NCBI GenBank assembly: GCA_002451015.1
Contig: DKBB01000212.1
Location: forward strand, 1-7,344
Origin: Acidobacteria bacterium UBA6911
Lineage (GTDB): Bacteria; Acidobacteriota; UBA6911
Length of the DNA: 7,344 bases
Reading direction: 5' to 3'
Shown: in pieces, positions 1 to 4,645 of the stretch
Layout of the letters: the number at the start of each line of letters is the position of its first letter
Numbering within the stretch: the stretch's first letter is position 1
Translations under genes and position numbers: made by a program
Notes under the pieces: model-generated
Seen by the model: only the letters and a program-made list of their open reading frames with translations
What the model was told of the DNA's origin: nothing
Database searches by the model: none

Positions 1-1
1 T

Positions 2-85
2 AAGAAAGACGTGTCCGTCCTGACTGCAGAATCCCTCGAACCCTCCAAAAGCGAAAGCTCCGCAGAATCAAAAGAGACTTCATGA
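2..85 (+). CDS. C-terminal end of a probable TatB/TatA-family protein (5' truncated by window)
   Basis: An open frame enters at the window edge and ends at the TGA at 83-85, giving 27 residues rich in Lys, Ser and Glu (it begins KKDVSVLTAE and ends SKETS). The stop overlaps the tatC start as ATGA, which signals translational coupling. The low-complexity, charged tail matches what is expected of the disordered cytoplasmic C-terminus of TatA/TatB proteins, and tatB commonly lies directly before tatC. The membrane helix and amphipathic helix that would identify it lie outside the window, so the TatB assignment rests on position and composition only. Another small upstream gene cannot be excluded. 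Confidence 0.55.
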   Translation, partial: KKDVSVLTAESLEPSKSESSAESKETS

Positions 86-873
86 GCGATGTAAGCGCGA
101 AGTTGGAAAAAAAACCCGAATTGCCGGAACCCGAGGAACAAGAATCAGGCAAAATGTCTTTTCTCGAGCACCTGGACGAGCTGCGAAAACGTCTGCTTCA
201 TGTCGCCGCATACCTCTTTGGGGGATTCATACTATGCCTGTTTTTTCATAAGGAGATTTTTAATTTCATATCCGTGCCGATTGCGGAATACCTTCCCAAC
301 AAACAGCTGATTATTACCAAGGTACAGTCCGGTTTTGTCCTTTATATGAAAGTCGCCTTTCTCGGAGGCGTCTTCATAACGATCCCCGGAACTCTGTACG
401 AAGTCTGGAAATTTATTGCGCCCGGTCTTTATCAAAAAGAAAAAAAATACGTCGTCCCGTTTTTATTTACCTCGGTCATTCTGTTTCTTATGGGCGGAGC
501 GTTCTGCTACTACTTTGTCTTACCGACGACCTTTGGCTGGCTTCTTAATTTTGCGAGCGCCTTTACGCCTATGATCGACGCTATACCTTATTTTGATATT
601 GTGATTATGATGCTCATCGGTTTCGGATGTATTTTCGAAATGCCGGTCGTCATCGCATTCCTTTCAATGTTCGGCCTGGTCAGTTCGAAATTCCTCTTAA
701 AAAATCTCAAATATGCCATCCTTATCTTAGTCATTATTGCCGCCCTGTTGTCGCCGACGGGAGATCCGATTAATCTCGCTATCTGGTCCTTGCCAATGAT
801 ACTGCTCTTTATAGTCAGTATCGGCGTCGCCTATATGATTGAAAGGTTTAAAAAGAAAAAGGAATCCGCTTAA
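82..873 (+). CDS. tatC: Sec-independent protein translocase subunit TatC
   Basis: TatC is the polytopic inner-membrane receptor that binds twin-arginine signal peptides and, with TatA/TatB, exports folded and often cofactor-loaded proteins. The 263-residue protein has the family hallmarks: the cytoplasmic SFLEHLDELRKRLL segment (residues 26-39), the loop WKFIAPGLYQKEKK (109-122, E120 corresponding to E103 of E. coli TatC), and FGCIFEMP (181-188, E186 corresponding to E170). Six hydrophobic segments lie at roughly 41-56, 88-106, 124-148, 171-195, 209-225 and 229-252, followed by a basic tail. The ATGA overlap with the preceding gene supports the start at 82, with a weak AAAGAGA upstream. The first 24 residues are a charged, Glu/Pro-rich extension; a start at M25 (154) would remove it but lacks the coupling. 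The operon seems to end here: the next gene is convergent. Confidence 0.97.
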   Translation: MSDVSAKLEKKPELPEPEEQESGKMSFLEHLDELRKRLLHVAAYLFGGFILCLFFHKEIFNFISVPIAEYLPNKQLIITKVQSGFVLYMKVAFLGGVFITIPGTLYEVWKFIAPGLYQKEKKYVVPFLFTSVILFLMGGAFCYYFVLPTTFGWLLNFASAFTPMIDAIPYFDIVIMMLIGFGCIFEMPVVIAFLSMFGLVSSKFLLKNLKYAILILVIIAALLSPTGDPINLAIWSLPMILLFIVSIGVAYMIERFKKKKESA

Positions 874-937
874 CGCAAAGCAATAAATCCTGTGGGAAAT
901 GCGGGCTAAGCCTAGGCATATCAAGAGGATAAAGATT

Positions 938-951
938 TTTTAACGTTAAAA
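938..951. repeat. 14-bp perfect palindrome between tatC and dusB
   Basis: TTTTAACGTTAAAA is a perfect palindrome within the 102-bp gap between the convergent tatC and dusB genes. An extra AACGTT follows at 950-955. It is AT-rich with a CG centre and could be a protein binding site, but it is too short and too close-paired to be a good intrinsic terminator. No function can be assigned. Confidence 0.35.
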
Positions 952-968
952 CGTTCCATGCTGAATGT

Positions 969-986
969 CCGCGGATTATTCCGCGG
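969..986. repeat. GC-rich hairpin overlapping the dusB stop codon
   Basis: CCGCGGA (969-975) and TCCGCGG (980-986) form a perfect 7-bp stem with a 4-nt TTAT loop. On the minus strand the hairpin includes the last codons and the TAA of dusB (976-978). It may stabilise or help terminate both convergent transcripts. Neither strand has a clear T tract right after the stem, so it is not a textbook rho-independent terminator. Confidence 0.5.
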
Positions 987-1953
987 GCATTGATTCCGCG
1001 AGATACGCCTCCATCGCCGCAAAAAAATCTTCAATCGAATGAGCACTGTGAATCTGGGCTCTGAGGCGGGCTCCCTGTGGAAATCCCTTGGAAAGGTAGC
1101 CCCCGATTTTTTTCATTTTACCCAGGGCGACAGGCGGGGGAGCATCCTGACAAACGCGCTGAAGGAATTGCTTCATAAAGTTCGCTTTCTGTTTCAGACT
1201 TGTCTTTGTAACCGGTCTTCCACTGAGGTGGGCCCAGCATTGCCGGATCAGCCAGGGATTGCCCAGCACTCCCCGGCCCATCATGACACCATCCACTCCG
1301 GTTTCCCGGAACATCCTAGCGGCATCCTCAGGAGAAAATACATCCCCATTACCGATAATCGGTATTCTGGCCTGTCGTTTCACTTTCTCGATAATGTTCC
1401 AGTCCGCTTTGCCTGAAAATAATTCATTCCGGGTTCGCCCATGGATGGTCAATCCCTCTACCCCGCAATCCTGAGCGAGTTTCATAACCTCAACCGCATT
1501 GATCGAATTCCGGTCCCATCCGGAACGGATTTTGATAGTCAACGGAATCCGGATCGCCTTGCGGACCTCCTTTATGATTTTTTCCAGCAACGGCAAATCC
1601 CGAAGAAGATTGCTGCCCCCACCCTGTTTCACAACCTTCTTAACAGGACATCCTGCGTTAATGTCTACAATGTCGGCTCCCATTTCTTGCACCATCGCTG
1701 CCGACTCAGCCATGCGCGCGCTGTCCGAACCGAAAATCTGTATGGACACAGGGCGTTCGGCTTCCACGAAATGAGTAAGGTGATGCGTTCTGGCGTGATG
1801 TCGCGTCATTCCTTCCGTGCTTACCAGTTCAGACACCACCAGGCCACACCCGCCCAGACCCTTTACCGCCTGGCGGAAAAGAGAATCGGTGTGCCCGGCA
1901 ACCGGCGCAAGCACAAGCGGAGGTTCGATGATTACATCCCGGATTTTGAACAT
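976..1953 (-). CDS. dusB: tRNA-dihydrouridine synthase, DusB/NifR3 type
   Basis: This FMN-dependent enzyme reduces specific uridines in the tRNA D-loop to dihydrouridine with NAD(P)H. The 325 residues are normal length for the family. Visible motifs are the N-terminal FMN-barrel strand LVLAPVAGHTD (13-23), SIQIFGSD (70-77), and DINAGCPVKKVVKQGGGSNLL (97-117) with the catalytic Cys at 102. They continue with LTIKIRSGWD (138-147), LTIHGRTR (168-175), PIIGNGDVFSPEDA (198-211) and GVMMGRGVLGNPWLI (222-236). The K-K-V-x-K-x-G-G-G-S pattern after GCP is the DusB-like form rather than DusA or DusC. The ATG at 1953 gives the expected short N-terminus (MFKIRDVIIEPPLVLAP), so the start is well supported although no Shine-Dalgarno sequence precedes it. 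The gene appears monocistronic, convergent with tatC. Confidence 0.97.
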   Translation of the reverse strand: MFKIRDVIIEPPLVLAPVAGHTDSLFRQAVKGLGGCGLVVSELVSTEGMTRHHARTHHLTHFVEAERPVSIQIFGSDSARMAESAAMVQEMGADIVDINAGCPVKKVVKQGGGSNLLRDLPLLEKIIKEVRKAIRIPLTIKIRSGWDRNSINAVEVMKLAQDCGVEGLTIHGRTRNELFSGKADWNIIEKVKRQARIPIIGNGDVFSPEDAARMFRETGVDGVMMGRGVLGNPWLIRQCWAHLSGRPVTKTSLKQKANFMKQFLQRVCQDAPPPVALGKMKKIGGYLSKGFPQGARLRAQIHSAHSIEDFFAAMEAYLAESMPAE

Positions 1954-1962
1954 AAGAAAGGC

Positions 1963-1971
1963 ATTATACCA
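1963..1971 (-). promoter_or_regulatory. Extended -10 promoter element of dusB
   Basis: On the minus strand the sequence reads TGGTATAAT, a perfect extended -10 (TGnTATAAT). Only 9 nt (GCCTTTCTT) separate it from the dusB ATG. A start site at the usual 6-8 nt downstream would leave about 1-3 nt of leader. No convincing -35 hexamer is seen 16-18 bp upstream, which an extended -10 can tolerate. Confidence 0.65.
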
Positions 1972-1992
1972 GTATGCGGTTCAGAAGGCATG

Positions 1993-2019
1993 TAGGGGCG
2001 AACCTTGTGCTCGCCCCTA
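1993..2019. repeat. Intergenic inverted repeat (REP-like hairpin)
   Basis: TAGGGGCGA (1993-2001) and TCGCCCCTA (2011-2019) form a perfect 9-bp stem with a 9-nt loop. It lies in non-coding DNA upstream of dusB, just outside the -10. GGGGCGA occurs again at 2040-2046. Similar short G+C-rich hairpins built on AGGGGCGA are common as dispersed intergenic repeats in many bacterial genomes; that this one is such a member is inference. Confidence 0.55.
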
Positions 2020-2105
2020 AATTGTGAACGTGAGGTGCTGGGGCGAGGTTGATAGGCTTATTTATTGCCTTATTACCCGTAATGTTGGCTGAGCAAAATC
2101 GGGGA

Positions 2106-2208
2106 CGAGGTCGGTATCGGGTTTGAGGTCGCGAAATGGGGTTCGGACACGAGGAACCCGGTCGGTACAACGCCAGTATAAGCGATCCCTTCACCGATAC
2201 CGACCTCG
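2106..2208. repeat. Large 15-bp inverted repeat with nested stem
   Basis: CGAGGTCGGTATCGG (2106-2120) is exactly complementary to CCGATACCGACCTCG (2194-2208), separated by 73 nt. A second stem is nested inside: GGGTTC (2139-2144) with GAACCC (2154-2159). Direct repeats are also present: GGTCGGTA at 2109-2116 and 2160-2167, and GAGGTCG at 2107-2113 and 2125-2131. The element is non-coding; a 76-residue frame through it on the minus strand looks like chance. It could be a dispersed MITE/REPIN-like repeat or a structured RNA. Nothing here decides between them. Confidence 0.55.
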
Positions 2209-2310
2209 ATGGAAACCTTCCGCAAACCGGATAATCATCCCTTTCACACCAAATCCACTGTCCGGTTGTTGGTTAAATCTGTTACCTTATTTATGAAAAT
2301 GTTCCCCGCT

Positions 2311-2340
2311 CAGGACTTCGGGTTGAAACCCCGAATCCTG
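2311..2340. repeat. 11-bp hairpin with one bulged base
   Basis: CAGGA (2311-2315), a bulged C, then TTCGGG (2317-2322) pair with CCCGAA (2330-2335) and TCCTG (2336-2340), leaving a 7-nt TTGAAAC loop. It lies 29 bp before the ATG of the unknown gene at 2370. It has no downstream T tract, so it is unlikely to be an intrinsic terminator. It may be part of the dispersed intergenic repeat material in this region. Confidence 0.45.
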
Positions 2341-2357
2341 AACCTTGAACCTTGAAC
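2340..2357 (+). repeat. Short tandem repeat of GAACCTT
   Basis: Two complete copies of the heptamer GAACCTT (2340-2346, 2347-2353) and a partial third (GAAC, 2354-2357) directly abut the hairpin at 2311-2340. The tract ends 12 bp before the likely ATG of the next gene, so copy-number change by slippage could alter the spacing of its leader. Such an effect is speculation. Confidence 0.5.
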
Positions 2358-2369
2358 GGATTTAAAATT

Positions 2370-3125
2370 ATGGTCTACCCGCCGGGACAGGGAAAGTCCG
2401 GTAACTTTCTGATGAATTTATGGCGCAAGTACCTGGAAGAGTATGCAGACAGGGACGGTGACGTTGAGGGCCAGATTGTCGCTGGAGCAAATTCCACCGT
2501 TGAAATCCTGACCTCTCTATGCAGAACTCTGGACGGCCGCGATCGTTATAAGGATGTCATCGATCAACGTATTGCCATTTTTGAGGAAGGAACCCGCCAG
2601 GCGGCCGTCTTCGAGGATCGGCTACTGAACGCAACGTTTTCAATCTACAACAGCCTGAATACATTAAGCCATCAATTTGCCGAGGGAAATGCTCAGGCAC
2701 TAGGTATGATACGAAGCGTCGATGAACAGGCGCAGCAAAGTATCAAATCCGGGACGCAGATAGGCCGATCCGCGGCAGCCCTACGCGCATGCTTTGCGCT
2801 GGTGGGCTTGATGACCATCGCCCTGGATGAACAGCAGGCGATGACGCAGGCGATCCGTCAACTGGAGCAGCGTTTTTCATCGGGAGCGCAGGCAGCCGCC
2901 ACGGAATGGGAGCATCTGCTGAATGCACTTTACCGTATTGTTGAAATGATGCAGCTTTTGGCACTTCTGACCGATCCGGCGCTCAAAGACCGGATTGAGC
3001 AAATAGCCTCACGTTTTCAGGAAGAGGACCAGGTCCGGGAAATTCCTCTGAAAATGCGCAATGGATTTTGCCGGTTTTTCGAATTGGGCCACCTTATTAT
3101 CACCCATGTCGACGCGGCTGTCTGA
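2370..3125 (+). CDS. Hypothetical helical protein, no recognised family
   Basis: I do not recognise this 251-residue protein. It is predicted by eye to be almost wholly alpha-helical, with long Gln/Ala/Glu-rich stretches (for example DEQQAMTQAIRQLEQRF) and few beta or loop segments. There is no signal peptide. One moderately hydrophobic segment (ALRACFALVGLMTIAL, about residues 137-152) is too polar around its edges for a confident membrane helix. The open frame can be extended to a TTG at 2352, but that codon lies in the tandem heptamer, so the ATG at 2370 is preferred. A weak GGAT lies 8 nt upstream; M15 (2412) is another option. It is convergent with nrsF, 32 bp away, with no clear terminator between them. 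Length, frame integrity and codon pattern support a real gene. A partner-binding or structural role is possible but unproven. Confidence 0.75.
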   Translation: MVYPPGQGKSGNFLMNLWRKYLEEYADRDGDVEGQIVAGANSTVEILTSLCRTLDGRDRYKDVIDQRIAIFEEGTRQAAVFEDRLLNATFSIYNSLNTLSHQFAEGNAQALGMIRSVDEQAQQSIKSGTQIGRSAAALRACFALVGLMTIALDEQQAMTQAIRQLEQRFSSGAQAAATEWEHLLNALYRIVEMMQLLALLTDPALKDRIEQIASRFQEEDQVREIPLKMRNGFCRFFELGHLIITHVDAAV

Positions 3126-3157
3126 AAACCCGGCTCAACGGCTTTAAATCCCAATTC

Positions 3158-3817
3158 TCACTCTGAAAAACGCCGGAAAAATATTAAACTTAGAATCCAC
3201 CCCAGCAGAACCGCTGCCAGAACAGCAAGTGTGTGCGAGGAAAGGATGTGGCTCCAGGCATTATAAGGACAATGCAGACGCCATATCGCTTCCGCAGAAA
3301 GACCGCATGCAAAACCACAGGCCAATCCAACGACAATCGGGCGGGAAGGGAATCCACGGGAACAAAGAGTCAAAGCCATAACGAGAGGAAGAATACTCAG
3401 GCATAGAGTGATAATCAGACAGACCGACGAGGCGCGTAAATCCTCTCCCAGTTCCACCCCGATAGGGCTGAGATGCACCAGGATCCAGGAAACAGCCAGA
3501 TGCACGGCCACTCCAAGCAATGCCAACGCAACAAGGATGGTCGTGGCGACGGCAGAACCCGGGATGGTCAATCGGATGCTGAGAATAATCAGTGCATAGG
3601 CGGACAGAAGCTGAACCAGGGGTAAAAGCCATAAAATCCAGGGCCCCAAGGCATTCGCATCCTGCCTCAAGCCAAACAGCAAAAGAACCAGAGCGCCCAG
3701 AAGAGACCAGATCCCAAATAAAAAGGAGGCCCTTCTCCAGGGCGGGGCATATGACTTGACCGGCGCCATGTCCTCTTCGATCCGATCCTTCAATTTTTCA
3801 AACGGCATTTCTTCCAT
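3158..3817 (-). CDS. nrsF: NrsF/DUF1109-family anti-sigma factor (six-helix membrane protein)
   Basis: NrsF proteins are inner-membrane anti-sigma factors that hold a SigF-type ECF sigma factor inactive. The 219-residue product has a polar cytoplasmic N-terminus (about residues 1-28). Six hydrophobic segments follow (about 30-50, 58-79, 88-113, 129-152, 158-178, 191-213) and a short basic tail. It has the TLC-x-R-G (C152) and LHCPYNAWSH (C183) segments that resemble the conserved Cys-containing segments of the family. Further Cys at 133, 139, 167 and 171 lie in or near helices. An in-frame ATG at 3826 adds three residues, but CAGGGA sits directly against it; the ATG at 3817 has this Shine-Dalgarno at a 9-nt spacing, so I chose 3817. 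It follows the sigma gene by about 30 bp in the same operon. Family assignment is from topology, motifs and context; a different six-helix anti-sigma family is the main alternative. Confidence 0.85.
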   Translation of the reverse strand: MEEMPFEKLKDRIEEDMAPVKSYAPPWRRASFLFGIWSLLGALVLLLFGLRQDANALGPWILWLLPLVQLLSAYALIILSIRLTIPGSAVATTILVALALLGVAVHLAVSWILVHLSPIGVELGEDLRASSVCLIITLCLSILPLVMALTLCSRGFPSRPIVVGLACGFACGLSAEAIWRLHCPYNAWSHILSSHTLAVLAAVLLGWILSLIFFRRFSE

Positions 3818-3848
3818 AACAAGCATCCCTGGATTTTTACATCCTGTT

Positions 3849-4421
3849 TTATTTATTTTGCTCCTGCGGTTGATTGGTTACGCCAATGATTTTCCTCAAG
3901 GCTTTTATCGCTCGATGCGCCCGCAACTTGGCGGTGGTGCGAAGGATTCCAAGAACGCCGGCGATTTCAGCGAAATCCAGCCCCAAGGCATGGTGCATCA
4001 ACAGGATTTCACGCTGTTCGGGCTTCAATTGTGCCAGGGCGCGCCGCAACATCTGGCGTTCGGCAATCCCGTCAAAAGGACTCGTGGTTGCGGTTTCAGG
4101 CAAATTCTCCCCGAGAAGTAATTCGTTTTTCCTCCGGCGGCTTCTTGCCCTGAGGTCCATCAGGAAGACATTCCTTGCAATGGCAAGAGCCCAGGGTAGT
4201 ACGGGCTTTCCGGGTATATACGTTCTTCTGGATCGATGCAGCTGAAGAAACGCTTCCTGCAACAGGTCTTCAGACAGTGAAGAATTGAAGGTTTTATAAA
4301 TTAGGTATTGGAATAAAATGGGCTGCAGGAACTTATACAGGGATTCGAACGCCTCAAACTTACCGTTCTGGTAGGCGCGCATCCACTCCATGCATTTTTT
4401 CTGATCCTGCTCTGTAACCAT
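3849..4421 (-). CDS. ECF-type RNA polymerase sigma factor (SigF-like)
   Basis: This sigma factor directs RNA polymerase to stress-specific promoters. In the 190-residue form, region 2 spans about 25-98, with DLLQEAFLQLHRSRRTY (52-68) corresponding to the core-binding and -10 recognition helices, and PWALAIARNVFLMDLRARSR (76-95). Region 4 spans about 120-177, with LKPEQREILLMHHALGLDFA (132-151) and the -35-binding helix-turn-helix AEIAGVLGILRTTAKLRAHR (151-170). Regions 1.2 and 3 are absent, as is normal for ECF factors. The frame stays open upstream to a TTG at 4541, but the 40 extra residues show no family similarity and would cover the divergent promoter region, so I chose the ATG at 4421; its GCGGG ribosome site is weak. 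It is co-transcribed with the anti-sigma gene downstream and divergent from the spondin gene. Confidence 0.92.
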   Translation of the reverse strand: MVTEQDQKKCMEWMRAYQNGKFEAFESLYKFLQPILFQYLIYKTFNSSLSEDLLQEAFLQLHRSRRTYIPGKPVLPWALAIARNVFLMDLRARSRRRKNELLLGENLPETATTSPFDGIAERQMLRRALAQLKPEQREILLMHHALGLDFAEIAGVLGILRTTAKLRAHRAIKALRKIIGVTNQPQEQNK

Positions 4422-4476
4422 ACAACACCCGCTTGCCGGCCGACTGAAATTATTATCCCCCGATTTCACATTATCT

Positions 4477-4502
4477 GTAACCGTTTTATCCCCTTTGGCA
4501 AA
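4477..4502 (+). promoter_or_regulatory. Candidate SigF-type promoter for the spondin gene
   Basis: GTAACC (4477-4482), 16 bp, then CAAA (4499-4502). From memory, the Caulobacter SigF motif is GTAACC-N16-CGAA, so the -35 box and spacing match exactly and the -10 box has one mismatch. It points toward the spondin gene, giving a leader of about 135 nt. This is a match by eye, not a statistical test. Confidence 0.4.
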
Positions 4503-4519
4503 TTCAATCACTATACAGC

Positions 4520-4547
4520 GGAACCGGGGCGGAAAACGCAATTCGTA
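4520..4547 (+). promoter_or_regulatory. Alternative ECF-like promoter for the spondin gene
   Basis: GGAACC (4520-4525), 17 bp, then TCGTA (4543-4547). This resembles the general ECF pattern (GGAAC-type -35, TCxxA/CGT-type -10). It competes with the box at 4477-4502 as the start of the spondin transcript and would leave a leader of about 90 nt. Only one of the two is likely to be real. Confidence 0.3.
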
Positions 4548-4580
4548 TTTCAGGCCCGGACTCCCGCAATTGGACGGACC

Positions 4581-4609
4581 CCGATCATACGAGAAGAATC
4601 CATGATCGG
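4581..4609 (+). promoter_or_regulatory. Perfect 8-bp inverted repeat in the spondin leader
   Basis: CCGATCAT (4581-4588) and ATGATCGG (4602-4609) are exact inverted repeats with a 13-nt spacer, ending 36 bp before the spondin ATG and downstream of both candidate promoters. It could be an operator for a dimeric regulator or an mRNA hairpin that affects stability or translation. No regulator gene for it is visible in the window. Confidence 0.4.
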
Positions 4610-4632
4610 CTAAATGGATTTGAAATGACTGG

Positions 4633-4640
4633 AAAGGAGA
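4633..4640 (+). promoter_or_regulatory. Ribosome binding site that fixes the spondin start
   Basis: AAAGGAGA lies 5 nt upstream of the ATG at 4646 and is a strong Shine-Dalgarno match. It falls inside the reading frame that would begin at the ATG at 4625, which has no ribosome site of its own, so it decides the start in favour of 4646. Confidence 0.85.
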
Positions 4641-4645
4641 ATACG

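Larger units (their letters stand above)
1954..2369. other. 416-bp intergenic region, repeat-rich, no gene seen
   Basis: This stretch separates the divergent dusB and the unknown gene at 2370. Apart from the dusB -10 element, three inverted repeats and the tandem heptamer, I find no convincing coding frame, tRNA or riboswitch. A promoter for the downstream gene is not clear: TTGGTT (2269-2274) and TATGAA (2292-2297) are 17 bp apart but match consensus poorly. Confidence 0.6.

Noticed and set aside
910..917. GCCTAGGC palindrome after tatC as a terminator
   Set aside because: Eight bases with no loop cannot form a stable hairpin, and no T tract follows directly.
1441..1995. 184-residue plus-strand frame opposite dusB
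   Set aside because: It is antisense to a well-supported dusB with all its family motifs; the peptide shows no domain or signal.
1964..2194. 76-residue minus-strand frame in the repeat region
   Set aside because: It runs through two inverted repeats, is Pro/Arg-rich in the manner of chance frames and has no ribosome site.
1993..2357. CRISPR array
   Set aside because: The repeats differ from one another, are not regularly spaced, and no cas gene is present.
2352..2369. TTG start for the unknown helical gene
   Set aside because: The TTG is part of the tandem GAACCTT repeat and has no ribosome site; ATG 2370 is more plausible.
2370..2405. Walker A-like PPGQGKSG at the N-terminus of the unknown protein
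   Set aside because: The first Gly of GxxxxGK(S/T) is missing, and no beta-strand before it or Walker B follows; the protein looks wholly helical.
4414..4439. Second GTAACC box facing the spondin gene
   Set aside because: At N16 spacing the -10 position reads CCGG, and the box lies in the first codons of the sigma gene, so it is probably coding sequence.
3849..4541. Longer sigma factor starting at TTG 4541 (230 residues)
   Set aside because: The extra 40 residues have no ECF similarity, the start codon is TTG, and the extension would cover the divergent promoter region; ATG 4421 gives the usual ECF length.
4625..4645. Spondin start at ATG 4625
   Set aside because: It has no ribosome site, and the strong AAAGGAGA lies within those seven codons just before ATG 4646, which also gives a normal signal peptide.
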